Counted from the stretch's first letter, positions 44,200 to 53,276 are shown. The stretch: 64,000 bases of DNA from Betaproteobacteria bacterium (GCA_016868315.1 VGHE01000002.1:124001-188000); one strand, 5' to 3'. Notes: generated from the letters alone by a model not told the origin. Program-made: numbers and translations.

Positions 44200-45753
44200 A
44201 TGAAGACTGGTCGAATCATGCGTGCCTGCATTTGTTTGAGTACGTTGCTTGGCCTTATGAGCAAGCAAACAACAGCGACAGCAGGCCTCAATGCCGAAAA
44301 TTATTCTCCGAGCGCGAACGGCGATTCTCCGCTCTTTCATGACACACCACACCCTCTCAATGAACAATCTTGGATGCTTGGTCTGACCAGCGACTACGCC
44401 TTGCGTCCGGTTGAGCTCGGCGATGGAAGTGAAAAGCGCGAGGAGGTTTTGGATCACCTCTGGATGACGCACTTATCTGCGGGCTATGGCTTGTTTGGAC
44501 GCATGGATGTCAACGCTGTTCTGCCTTTTGCGTTGGTCAACTCGCTCCGCAATCCTGAAGGTTATCTCCTGCAGGTGGGGGCTGGGCGCAGTTACTTTCT
44601 TCTTTCAGATATGCGCCTTGGTGCGAAATATAAGTTTTTGGAGTGGGGCACGGCCTTTGCAGGAACTCATGCGCTTGCCGTTGACTTCCGTGTGCCCACA
44701 GGCAATGTCGAGGCAATGCTTTCCGATGACTCCTTGCGCACCAAGTTCTCCCTCCCGAGTTCCCTTTTTTCGACAGCCGGCGACTGGGAAATTAGCTTGA
44801 ATCCAGGGGTCATTATTTGGGGAACGCGTGAGCGCGTGGTGGGTGACACACAGTTCGCTGGTGGACGGCGAACGCTTTTAGCACGCTCTTGGGCAGCAAG
44901 TTGGGATAGTAGTGTGCGTTGGACTTTGCTCGGAACTGCGCGCCAGGCAGGGCACGTTGCGCTTGAGGCGGGCGTGCGCACGGAGTTCACCCAGGGCTTT
45001 ATTGCGTTCAACAGTGGGGGCAACCCTTGGGAGTGGGCTGCAGGTGCACGTCTGCAACTGACAGACGATTTGAGTGTGCATGGCTCTGCCGGTACGGGAT
45101 TTGGACGGGGCGTTGGTGCTCCCTTAATGCGTCTGATGGCTGGCGTGCGTTGGTCGGGCGGTGGTCAGCAAGAAGTACGCACCGAGGAGACGATTGATCT
45201 GCGCGAGGCTGGCAAGGATTACAGCGATGTTGAGCTCGACAGAATTCTGGGTGAGAGCCGAGCCGAAGATCAGCCGCGCCAACTTGCGAGCGACGAGAGT
45301 TTGCTGCGCTTGATGGTGGAAGGCCAGGTTGTAGATATTGGCTATGTGCGCTTCAAGTTTAACAGTGCAGAACTGACACCTGAGGCTAATAAGGTTATCG
45401 AAGATCTGTTTCAGCGGCTTCTTGTTGAGAAGCCAAGGCAAATTCAAATTGAGGGTCACACCGACTCGGTCGGCTCGATGGATTACAACCGCGCTTTGTC
45501 GAAGCGTCGCGCAGATGCAGTCAAAAAAGCTCTACTGACCAAAGGTATCGAGAGCAATATCATTACAACCTCGGGTGCAGCATTCCGCTTCCCAGTTGCA
45601 AGCAACGCAACCAAGCAGGGGCGTGCGGCAAACCGTCGTATCGAGGTTTCACTCGACGGTTCTGTATTCAGAAAGTCAACGTTCACTCCCGATGAATTGA
45701 AGAAAATGCAGGAGTGGATTGCTCCTGGCGGACGGCGTCCTAAGCGCGATTGA
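44200..45753 (+). CDS. OmpA-family outer-membrane protein
   Basis: 517 residues from the ATG at 44200, which has GGGAG upstream and gives a signal peptide (about 1-28, ending TATA). An ATG at 44143, one base after the previous stop, is an alternative. The first 300 residues are rich in beta-strand patterns with DFRVPTGN, typical of outer-membrane barrels. A linker leads to a C-terminal OmpA domain (about 385-505) with VRFKFNSAELTPEA and IEGHTDSVG, ending in KRRADAVKKAL and NRRIEVSL, which bind peptidoglycan. It lies directly downstream of the vWFA gene, so the two probably form a surface assembly. Confidence 0.88.
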   Translation: MKTGRIMRACICLSTLLGLMSKQTTATAGLNAENYSPSANGDSPLFHDTPHPLNEQSWMLGLTSDYALRPVELGDGSEKREEVLDHLWMTHLSAGYGLFGRMDVNAVLPFALVNSLRNPEGYLLQVGAGRSYFLLSDMRLGAKYKFLEWGTAFAGTHALAVDFRVPTGNVEAMLSDDSLRTKFSLPSSLFSTAGDWEISLNPGVIIWGTRERVVGDTQFAGGRRTLLARSWAASWDSSVRWTLLGTARQAGHVALEAGVRTEFTQGFIAFNSGGNPWEWAAGARLQLTDDLSVHGSAGTGFGRGVGAPLMRLMAGVRWSGGGQQEVRTEETIDLREAGKDYSDVELDRILGESRAEDQPRQLASDESLLRLMVEGQVVDIGYVRFKFNSAELTPEANKVIEDLFQRLLVEKPRQIQIEGHTDSVGSMDYNRALSKRRADAVKKALLTKGIESNIITTSGAAFRFPVASNATKQGRAANRRIEVSLDGSVFRKSTFTPDELKKMQEWIAPGGRRPKRD

Positions 45754-45806
45754 TTGAAGGACGTGAATGGGTAGGGCTCTGGTCGAACGAGTTTGAGGCT
45801 GCGTTA

Positions 45807-46589
45807 ATGATGCTGACCAATGCACTAAGGACATGGATGGAGCAACGCGAGGCGGCATTGCAAAAGAGCCGCTTCTCCAGACTGGCGTGGCCGCATTTGT
45901 CGCTGATTCTGCTCACACTCACGGGTTGTCAAAATCGTTTGAAAATCGGCACAGGAAACGTTGAGGTTCGCCGTGCCCCAGAACGCGCCGCTGCACCCGT
46001 CCAGGCTCCTCCGACCAGCATCAATTTTGACCTGCTCGAGGCGCTGCGGACGCCCAAATCGGTTTTGATTCTGGCTATCGGCCATGCGGAGGGAACCATT
46101 AATGTCGATGGAAGCCCAACAAAAGCATATTATGGTCATGGCGATTCGGGTTTTCGCAATGTGGGTGTTTTTAGCTGTATTGCATGTGGAAATCGTGCTC
46201 CAGAAGAGGCGGATGTTTATTATCTGGAGAACAAAATTAAGCCCATGCGCATGCGATTTGAAGCTGCGGCACGCGGAGCTCTTTTGCCTGCAAACCATCC
46301 GATGCTTGCAGCAGCTTTCTTCACCTTGTTAACCCAAAGTCCGCAAGCAGCCACAGATCGCAAGGGTTTTCTCGAACGCATGGCATCATTGAAAATACTG
46401 GGCATCAGCCTCGATAATTTGACCCAGGTTTCCGTCGACTCATACCGCGATCCTGATTCCAACCGATTTGAAGATGTAGCGCGTTTCGACAACGATGAAG
46501 CGCGCATCCGTGCCGACCAAAAACGTCGGCTGACCAAGGTTGAGGCGTTTCTCCGTGGTCGTGGGATCGAACTGTACCCCCGTTACTAG
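45807..46589 (+). CDS. Lipoprotein with an AEGT...YYGH motif, unknown function
   Basis: 260 residues from the ATG at 45807 (GAGG eight bases upstream); ATG 45837 is an alternative. After a basic leader a hydrophobic segment ends LTGC (Cys41). Residues about 85-125 contain AIGHAEGT, then TKAYYGHGDSG and VGVFSCIACG. I recall a similar AEGT...YYGHTDPG pattern in cyanobacterial secreted proteins of unknown role, but cannot verify it here. A Glu in AEGT is the obvious catalytic candidate if it is a hydrolase. It is the third gene of the vWFA-OmpA module. Its stop shares the CTAG sequence with the stop of the convergent regulator gene. Confidence 0.65.
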   Translation: MMLTNALRTWMEQREAALQKSRFSRLAWPHLSLILLTLTGCQNRLKIGTGNVEVRRAPERAAAPVQAPPTSINFDLLEALRTPKSVLILAIGHAEGTINVDGSPTKAYYGHGDSGFRNVGVFSCIACGNRAPEEADVYYLENKIKPMRMRFEAAARGALLPANHPMLAAAFFTLLTQSPQAATDRKGFLERMASLKILGISLDNLTQVSVDSYRDPDSNRFEDVARFDNDEARIRADQKRRLTKVEAFLRGRGIELYPRY

Positions 46590-48043
46590 CAGCGCTGTTC
46601 GCTGCGCGAGAGGCGTTGGCTAGCCTCATGGCGCGTTATGTTGAACATCTGTGCCACTGTTCTTTGGCTTGGGTTTTGATCGCCACTTTGGATGCGCAGG
46701 ACTTGAAGCAGGTGCTCAAAGACGCTGTCGATGATATTTTCGAAATTCAATGGAAAGCTGGGTGTGCACAACTGTTGCAGCGTTGGTGGGAGTAATGCGC
46801 TTTGTGGCGTGGAGTGTGCGTTCTCAGGTGTGGGCACACTCGCTTTTGCGGTCGTCGATTCAGCACTGCGGAGAAGACGCTGCGGCAAAAATTCGAGCGA
46901 GATAACGCCATCGGTCGCATCGACGCTCATAGCCTGAAGTGTCTGCCAGAGCTCACGAACATTGCCTTGCTCCCAAGATAGATCTGTCAGAACCGACAGG
47001 CAGCTGCTTGTGAGCCGATACTCTTGTCCATCGACAGGGACTGTGGAATTGAGTCGACCAAGCAGTGCCTCGATGATCTCCTGACGCTCGATCTTGCTTC
47101 GAATGCGCAGGGGAGGCAGCGTGATTTCGTAACCTCGCAGTCGCGAGAGCAGGTCGGCACGGAACTCACCACGCTCAACCATCTGCTCAAGAGGTTCGTT
47201 GGTTGCAGCGATCACCTTGACGTTGACGTGCCGCAAACGGCTGCCACCCACCGGACGCACTTCACCATTTTCGAGCGCACGCAGCAATGCTGCTTGTGCA
47301 GCCAAGCTCAGCCGAGCAACCTCATCGAGAAAAATCCAGCCTCCATCGGCGGCCTCATACAAACCGATTTTCGAGTGATTTGCCCCTGTAAAAGCGCCTT
47401 TTTCATGACCGAAAATCTCTGATTCAATCAGATTGGATGCGAGAGATGCACAGTTGACTGCAATGAATGCTGTGCCGACGGAGAGCTGGGCATGCAGCAT
47501 GTCTGCAACCATCTCTTTCCCAGTGCCACTCTCGCCGGACACCAGCACAGAGCGTAGAGATGAATTCAAGACCCGCGAAAGCCGTTGCTGTACTTCGCGC
47601 ATTGATTTTCCAGTGATGTGTCCGGGCAGATGGCGCGGTGCATTGGTTTGCTGAGTTTGTAGTCCTTTTCCTTGAATGAGCCGAGCCAAGCGGAATGAGA
47701 GTTCGCCCTCATCAGTGTTTTTCGAAAGAAAATCATTCGCACCAGCGCGCATGCAATCGAGAATGGTCTCGGAATTGCTGAGCGCAGACATCATCATTAC
47801 AGGTCCACGATATCCGCCGTCTCTGAGCGCGCGCAGAACCTCGAGGCCGCGGTGTGTGGCTCCTCCAAAACTCAAATCAAGCATCACTGCATCGGGATGC
47901 AACACGTCGAATTTGTTTTTGAACTCATCGCTCGAGCTCGCGTGATGATAGTTGATGTGAGCAACGAGCGGAGAATTGCGGAATGAGAGGGCGCAGCGGT
48001 GAAGAAAAAGGGCGTCATCATCAAGATGGAGAACTTGGATCAT
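46586..48043 (-). CDS. Sigma-54-dependent NtrC-family response regulator
   Basis: 485 residues. An N-terminal receiver (about 1-120) has the acidic pair D8-D10, phosphoacceptor D56 in LDLSF and lysine K108. The AAA+ domain has Walker A GESGTGKE (about 170-177), the sigma-54 contact motif GAFTGA (216-221) and Walker B FLDE (238-241). A C-terminal Fis-like helix-turn-helix region ends the protein. It should activate sigma-54 promoters when phosphorylated. Its start overlaps the stop of the mini DHp-like gene by ATGA. The genes it controls are not evident; no clear -24/-12 element was seen in the window's intergenic gaps. Confidence 0.93.
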   Translation of the reverse strand: MIQVLHLDDDALFLHRCALSFRNSPLVAHINYHHASSSDEFKNKFDVLHPDAVMLDLSFGGATHRGLEVLRALRDGGYRGPVMMMSALSNSETILDCMRAGANDFLSKNTDEGELSFRLARLIQGKGLQTQQTNAPRHLPGHITGKSMREVQQRLSRVLNSSLRSVLVSGESGTGKEMVADMLHAQLSVGTAFIAVNCASLASNLIESEIFGHEKGAFTGANHSKIGLYEAADGGWIFLDEVARLSLAAQAALLRALENGEVRPVGGSRLRHVNVKVIAATNEPLEQMVERGEFRADLLSRLRGYEITLPPLRIRSKIERQEIIEALLGRLNSTVPVDGQEYRLTSSCLSVLTDLSWEQGNVRELWQTLQAMSVDATDGVISLEFLPQRLLRSAESTTAKASVPTPENAHSTPQSALLPPTLQQLCTPSFPLNFENIIDSVFEHLLQVLRIQSGDQNPSQRTVAQMFNITRHEASQRLSRSEQRC

Positions 48044-48285
48044 GGGGTGTGGGCTCCATCGGCAGACGCAAGAAAAGGTTCGATGAATATCGAAAGGTTT
48101 GCATAGCTCGCACGCAGCTGTGCTGCGATAAGCGCGCAAGGCGGCTCGGAGCCATCGATGGGTTCGAGGAGTTCGGATGCCCACTTGATGGAGAGCAGAG
48201 CGGCCTTTAAATCATGCTTTTGTGCTTCACTCATTGGAACAGAGGTCTGCGAATTATTGTCGTGCTGATCGGAACTGCTGGGCAT
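48040..48285 (-). CDS. Very small DHp-like protein coupled to the NtrC-type regulator
   Basis: 81 residues from the ATG at 48285, which has GAGGAAG nine bases upstream. The segment H24-D-L-K-A-A-L-L-S-I-K-W-A-S-E-L-L resembles the phosphoacceptor helix of histidine kinases, with aspartate after the histidine as in HDLRN-type members. A second helix follows (about 53-75). No ATP-binding domain exists. It overlaps the CxxCH lipoprotein gene by 32 bases upstream and the regulator start by four bases downstream, so all three are translated together. It may be a phosphotransfer or phosphatase partner of the regulator. Confidence 0.6.
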   Translation of the reverse strand: MPSSSDQHDNNSQTSVPMSEAQKHDLKAALLSIKWASELLEPIDGSEPPCALIAAQLRASYANLSIFIEPFLASADGAHTP

Positions 48286-49744
48286 TTTGATTTTCTTCCT
48301 CGAAGCGGGCGGCATCGGACTCTGCACTTCGCACAGAGCGCACATTCACAATAGGCTTGCCATCTGGATTCACGCCCGACAAAGTCAGCTGCAACGGCGA
48401 AATTCCCCGCTGTGTAACAGGTCGGCCCTCACGCGCAAAGGTCTGTGCATCATCGAGACCGTGACAACTCACACAGCGAGTTGTGTGCACAGAAGTTCGC
48501 TCTTGATCGACCACTTTCTCATTCAATGAAGCCAAATCTTGGAGAGCGATGTCATTGGCCAAAGGAGTTGCTTCGAGGTCAACATCGCGCAGCAAAATGC
48601 GTGTTTCTTCATTGATTGGTTGTTCGCTGCCAACCCGTGCAGTTAGCGCTGGGTTCAACAGCAATGGTTTGAGAGTCACCGTATTTGCGGTGCGATCCCA
48701 CTGCAGCGATGAAGTCTGCAGAGCAACCCGTGAAAGCTTTCCAGATTGACGTTCCCAACGGTAGAAATGATGCGCAGTGCCGACCCCCTCGGTGACGTGA
48801 GCACGAATGCGCATCAGATTCTTCTCAGAGACATTTTTTGCAAAGAACGCATTCAATGCTGCAGGTTGACTCTGCAGTGTTGGATGTGTTGCTGGAGTGT
48901 TGCTGGCGTTTTTGAGAACGCGGCTTGTGTTGAGTGTTTGCTTCAGAGTGTTCCATTGTGCATCTGGAAATTTCTGTTGCTGGAAAAGCTCCTGAGTGTT
49001 GAGAGCATTGTTCCAGGCTCCAACGATAGCCGAGCGTCCTGCCTGCGATGCGTTGAGGTCAAGCAGAGCTCGCGCGTAGGGAAGAACTCGGCTATCCGTC
49101 TTCACAATCGAGACCGGTTCAACACGGCTTCTCAGCGAAAGCTCTTCAATAAAATTCTGATTCTGTTTCGAAAGGAATGGCCAGCTGAGGTCAAACGTCA
49201 ATTGGAATGCATGGTCGAGTGAATGAACAAAATCATCTCGACCGAGTCGTTCGCTTAAGCACCAGGGTTGCAAAACAACATGGAGCTGCACTCGTTGCGC
49301 AAGATCGGTTTCACGTTGCAACGCAAGAGTCTGCCACGCAGTAACATTGCCCGGTAAATCGACTTCATAGAGTGACAAACGTGCCGTCGTGACGCGCCAC
49401 GCATCTACCGCGCGGGCACATTGAGGACTTGAAAGAGTCAGGATCCGGCCATTCTCACTGTCGTTGAATGCCTCAGTAAGAATGGATTGCCAAAAGCGGG
49501 TTGAAACACCGAGGCTGCCCAAGGATGGGAGTTGGGCGACATCAGCGGCTGTTTTTGGGAGGGGCCAATAGGGCATCAGTGCAGCTGCCTGTGCTTCTGT
49601 TGACTTGCGCAGACCACCTGCATTCGAGGAAGTCTGTGCATCGTTGAATGCGCGTGGCTTGCACGAGATGAGCCCAACGGTCGCAAGAAGTGGAAGAACC
49701 AACAATGGAGTTGGCAAACGCTTAGCCAAACGACGATTGTTCAT
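48254..49744 (-). CDS. Lipoprotein with one C-terminal CxxCH haem motif
   Basis: 496 residues from the ATG at 49744. The lipoprotein signal ends LISC. Most of the body has no recognised domain; it contains long polar and Gln/Leu-rich stretches. Near the C-terminus a haem c-type motif C424-V-S-C427-H428-G is followed by about 68 residues, which is short for a full cytochrome c domain. It should be exported and carry one haem c. It shares the operon with the mini DHp-like protein and the NtrC regulator, raising the idea that a haem-bound signal is sensed; that is inference. Confidence 0.7.
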   Translation of the reverse strand: MNNRRLAKRLPTPLLVLPLLATVGLISCKPRAFNDAQTSSNAGGLRKSTEAQAAALMPYWPLPKTAADVAQLPSLGSLGVSTRFWQSILTEAFNDSENGRILTLSSPQCARAVDAWRVTTARLSLYEVDLPGNVTAWQTLALQRETDLAQRVQLHVVLQPWCLSERLGRDDFVHSLDHAFQLTFDLSWPFLSKQNQNFIEELSLRSRVEPVSIVKTDSRVLPYARALLDLNASQAGRSAIVGAWNNALNTQELFQQQKFPDAQWNTLKQTLNTSRVLKNASNTPATHPTLQSQPAALNAFFAKNVSEKNLMRIRAHVTEGVGTAHHFYRWERQSGKLSRVALQTSSLQWDRTANTVTLKPLLLNPALTARVGSEQPINEETRILLRDVDLEATPLANDIALQDLASLNEKVVDQERTSVHTTRCVSCHGLDDAQTFAREGRPVTQRGISPLQLTLSGVNPDGKPIVNVRSVRSAESDAARFEEENQNAQQFRSARQ

Positions 49745-49801
49745 GGTCGACCTGTCCCCAGAGATAAAAGCTGATTCCAAGCCTTTATTTTGCGATGAGA
49801 G

Positions 49802-51457
49802 TCAGCTCAATGCAACGCGCCAAAAGCGACGGGGTTGGTGGAAGTCCGGTTTGACATCGGGTTTATGTTGTGTGTCCCAGCACTCAGGACTCCCCGATTC
49901 TGCCCAATGCGGTGCAAGCAACCAGCTTTGATTGCCGAGGCTAAGACACGGCTGAACCAGGAGTGCGCCATCGTGGATGAGCGGAGCGAGACGTGAGTAG
50001 CTGAAGTTTATAGAGAAATACTGCCCATGTTGTTCGAATTGAAAATCAGGCCAAAGTTCTCCCGTAGGATGTAAGTGCTCGGTTTTGCGTGCGCGTGGTG
50101 CATTGAAAGCAAGAGCGATCCAGTGCCCCTGGGGTGTGCATTCGTACTCGAGATAATCGGTTGCTCCAGGTTTTGCGCTCGCAATAAAAAGCTCGGAGAC
50201 ACTGCTGTTCCAAAGTTCGTCGACAAAGCCCACGGGTACTTGCGGTTGGATAGGAAAAAGCTCACTCCAACTTTGATTCGGATTTTTCTTGTGGGTTTCC
50301 CAGCGCAGAAAGGGTGCGTCTGGGTTGCGTGCTGCATCTGCGCACGATTGGAGTTGCACGAGGCGCACGGAAAGTTCGGGTTGCCCCCGGCCGGGTGTGC
50401 GGAAATAGTCTTGGAAAGGGGCAGCAAGGAGAATCTTCTCGCAGGCTAAAGAATTTTTGTGGTGGTTTGCCACCGTGGGATGCCAGTGCAAACCGACCCA
50501 ATGGGCAGATCCCTCGGGAATCAAGGGGCCAAGCCGCTCGAGCGCACAGCGCTCGACAACTTCGTTCGGAAAAAGACCGATAGGTTGAACCTCAAGTTCA
50601 AGATCCGCTTGTTTTAATGTTTGAGCGCGCTCCCGCATGTGCCCAGCCAGGCCGAGCATGTCGGCTGCAGTAGCACCGCCCAGGTTCCAAACAAAATTGG
50701 CATGGAACTGGCTCACCTCTGATTGTCCGATGCGCGTACCTTTGAGGCCACACTCATCGAAAACCTGTCCGCTCGGACGGCCAACAGCATAATTGTTCTT
50801 GAAGGTTGAACCACAACTGGGGTGTTCGAAATGGTGCTTGCGGTGCCTGTCCGATTCACATGTTTCCATGATGTTCAGAAGTTCATCACGGGGCGCAGCG
50901 TGCGGAAGGTAAAGCCGTGCAGCCACGACCACCTCAGGTGAATCCATCAGTAGGGTTTTCTTGTAGCCGTGGAAAACCTCTTGGCCGGAGTGGATTTTGA
51001 GTTGTCCTGTCATGTTCATGGTGAATATTTCCGTTGCAATCTGGGATATTTCACCTCCATAACAGCGGGCATTCATACGAATCGTTGCACCGAGTTGGCC
51101 GGGCATACGGTACATCCAAGCAGCACCGGCACGACCCGCGTCGAGGCAGATTTCTGCCAGTTCGGTGTTTGTAATTCCGGCCTCTGCATAGAGAGTTGTC
51201 TCGGTTTCCCAGTAGCTCGTTGTGAGTTCGGCGAGAGTGATGATGACACCCGCGAACGTGTCATCTGCCATCAGTGCGTTGCTTCCGCTACCGAAGATAC
51301 CAATGGGCAGTGGCTTTGCCTGTGCCCAGCGGAGGCACTCGGCAAGTTCTTTAAGTCCACGTGGACGTGCATAGAACGCCGCGTTTCCACCAATTCCATA
51401 ATAGGTGGTCAAGCCAATGTTTTGGTTGGCTGTGATGCACGCAGGAGCGTGATTCAT
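49802..51457 (-). CDS. murB: MurB fused to a C-terminal DOMON-like domain
   Basis: 551 residues, against about 300-340 for normal MurB. Residues 1-295 are UDP-N-acetylenolpyruvoylglucosamine reductase: FAD segment FGSGSNALM (55-63), RMPGQLGATIRMNA (117-130), the proton donor S217 in CGSTFKN and the late glutamate in LELEV (about 287-289). It makes UDP-MurNAc for peptidoglycan. Residues about 310-551 are a beta-rich domain with DELWNSSVSELF and LEYECTPQGHWIALAF, like the CBM9/DOMON-like type described attached to some MurB proteins. The added domain may bind sugar. The start overlaps the 119-residue gene upstream by ATGA. Confidence 0.88.
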   Translation of the reverse strand: MNHAPACITANQNIGLTTYYGIGGNAAFYARPRGLKELAECLRWAQAKPLPIGIFGSGSNALMADDTFAGVIITLAELTTSYWETETTLYAEAGITNTELAEICLDAGRAGAAWMYRMPGQLGATIRMNARCYGGEISQIATEIFTMNMTGQLKIHSGQEVFHGYKKTLLMDSPEVVVAARLYLPHAAPRDELLNIMETCESDRHRKHHFEHPSCGSTFKNNYAVGRPSGQVFDECGLKGTRIGQSEVSQFHANFVWNLGGATAADMLGLAGHMRERAQTLKQADLELEVQPIGLFPNEVVERCALERLGPLIPEGSAHWVGLHWHPTVANHHKNSLACEKILLAAPFQDYFRTPGRGQPELSVRLVQLQSCADAARNPDAPFLRWETHKKNPNQSWSELFPIQPQVPVGFVDELWNSSVSELFIASAKPGATDYLEYECTPQGHWIALAFNAPRARKTEHLHPTGELWPDFQFEQHGQYFSINFSYSRLAPLIHDGALLVQPCLSLGNQSWLLAPHWAESGSPECWDTQHKPDVKPDFHQPRRFWRVALS

Positions 51458-51813
51458 GATCCGAGAACCTCAGCAACCTCATCTTCGTTGCAGTACTTGG
51501 GACCGCCTGCGTAGCACACGATGATGTTGATGGCTTGAACAATCTCCGGGAGTGCCCAGCCGCAGTCGTGCAGCTCACCTGCGATTTCACGAAACAGTGT
51601 TTCCGTGCGTTGTTCCATGAACGAAACGTGACTCATCTGACTTGGATCGGTGAACCGTTTGTGCAGGTCAGTCACTGCAAAGGTCTCCGTTGGCAAATGT
51701 CCCAAACGCGTTTCAATTTCACGCAGCTCGAGGATTTTGGCATGAACAGATTCGGGAACGGTTTTGTCACCAACCACGGCGGGTGCGGGGACTGAATTGT
51801 TTGATGCGTTCAT
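51454..51813 (-). CDS. Hypothetical protein between hflX and murB
   Basis: 119 residues, no signal peptide. The sequence is mostly helical and acidic at its end; a short hydrophobic stretch (AINIIVCYAGG, about 93-103) is too short to be a firm membrane helix. Both ends overlap neighbours by four bases (ATGA), with hflX upstream and murB downstream, so it is certainly translated as part of this operon. No family was recognised. Confidence 0.65.
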   Translation of the reverse strand: MNASNNSVPAPAVVGDKTVPESVHAKILELREIETRLGHLPTETFAVTDLHKRFTDPSQMSHVSFMEQRTETLFREIAGELHDCGWALPEIVQAINIIVCYAGGPKYCNEDEVAEVLGS

Positions 51814-53276
51814 GGACGTTGATTCTCCGTATTCGGCGTAAGGTGTTCTTCCTCTTCATCGAGAGTTAACCCGAGCGAGGCGCGCTCTTCCTGCGAGAGC
51901 AGCTGTGCAAAATATCGACGCGCAGCCGCGCGCGAAACGCGGATTTTAAAATGTGCGTTTTCATCGGTCCACTCTGTAGAAAGAATGCGGGAGTGGGCAT
52001 AGATCGCCGCCATGAGCACGGCATTGTCGTAAGCGACCTGAAGTGAGAGTTCCAACATGTTTTTGCTGAAATGTTGAAACAGGGCTTCCCGTAACTTGCG
52101 GATGTCGTCGGGCTGCTGTGCACTCAAACACACCGCATTTTTGTAGGCACGCGCGAGAATTTTTCCGAGCCGCGGTTCGCCTTTAAGGGAGTCGATTTTA
52201 TTGAAGACATACATGCGATCCACATCACCTGCTCCGACTTCTTTGAGGACATCGTCTGTGATGCGGATGTGGTCTTTGTAGCGAGGATGGCTCACATCGA
52301 CCACATGAACGAGAAGGTCGGCGCGTGCAGCTTCTTGCAAGGTTGAGCGGAAGCTTGCCACAAGGCCATGCGGAATGCTGCGAATAAAGCCGACTGTATC
52401 GGTCACGAGAACCTTCGGGTTGTGTGCTCCTTTCAGAGTGCGGACGGCGGAGTCGAGGGTTTCAAACAGTGCATCCTTGGCCGAGAGTTGGCTGTCTGTT
52501 AGGGCATTCATCAGGGTGGTTTTGCCAGCATTGGTGTAGCCCACAAGCACAACATTGAACTCCTCGGAGCGGAGCTTACGCTGCGTGCTGCGTTCTGTCT
52601 GGATGCGTTCGAGTTCCTTGCGCAAAGAGATGATTTTCTCGCGGATGCGGCGTTTGTCGAGCTCGAGTTGAGTTTCACCTGCACCTTTGAGGCGAGTGCC
52701 ACCCGAGCCACCGCCGCGCTGACGTTCGAATGCGATCCAGGAGTTTGAAATTCGTGGTGCGAGATATTCGAGGTGCGCAATTTCCACTTGGGTTTTCGCT
52801 TCGCGGGTTTTCGCATTTTTGCGAAAAATCTGCAGAATAACGCCAGCACGATCGAGAACAGGGCGTTCGATAATTGTCTCCAGGTTGCGCACCTGTGAGG
52901 GAGAAAGCTCTTGGTCGAATACAACGTAATCGATTTTTAATTCCTGCGCTGAAGTGCGCAATTCCTCAGCTTTACCGGTTCCAATGAGTGTTGCAGGCAC
53001 GATGCGCGATCGCTTTTGCACGGTGACACCGACGGGCTCATCGCCCAAGGAACGCACCAGGCTGCCCAGCTCCACGAGGCTCTCCTGAACTTCTTGTGGG
53101 TCATCTTCAACGAGTTCAAGGCTTACAAGGTATGCGTTCATTCCCCCTTGGGCACGTTGCTCGAGTTGAAGACGCGCTTGCTCAAGCGCTAAAGACCGTT
53201 CGACCTCAGACAGTTGGCTCATGTCGTCGGTGCGAAAGTTGATAGACTTGGCGTCGGGGACGAGTTTGTGGCTCAA
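51810..53276 (-). CDS. hflX: GTPase HflX
   Basis: 488 residues. The N-terminal HflX domain (about 45-235) precedes the Gly-rich GGGSGGTRLKGAGETQLELD segment typical of the family. The G domain has GYTNAGKTTL (about 246-255), a DTVGF G3 motif and NKID G4. HflX binds the large ribosomal subunit and splits or rescues stalled ribosomes. It is longer at both ends than the 426-residue E. coli form. It overlaps the esterase gene upstream and the 119-residue gene downstream by four bases each, forming one operon. Confidence 0.95.
   Translation of the reverse strand: MSHKLVPDAKSINFRTDDMSQLSEVERSLALEQARLQLEQRAQGGMNAYLVSLELVEDDPQEVQESLVELGSLVRSLGDEPVGVTVQKRSRIVPATLIGTGKAEELRTSAQELKIDYVVFDQELSPSQVRNLETIIERPVLDRAGVILQIFRKNAKTREAKTQVEIAHLEYLAPRISNSWIAFERQRGGGSGGTRLKGAGETQLELDKRRIREKIISLRKELERIQTERSTQRKLRSEEFNVVLVGYTNAGKTTLMNALTDSQLSAKDALFETLDSAVRTLKGAHNPKVLVTDTVGFIRSIPHGLVASFRSTLQEAARADLLVHVVDVSHPRYKDHIRITDDVLKEVGAGDVDRMYVFNKIDSLKGEPRLGKILARAYKNAVCLSAQQPDDIRKLREALFQHFSKNMLELSLQVAYDNAVLMAAIYAHSRILSTEWTDENAHFKIRVSRAAARRYFAQLLSQEERASLGLTLDEEEEHLTPNTENQRP

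Noticed and set aside
46586-48043. Sigma-54 promoters as targets of the NtrC-type regulator
   Set aside because: No convincing TGGCAC-N5-TTGC element was found in the intergenic gaps by eye; TGGCAC at 3435 lies inside a gene with the wrong spacing.
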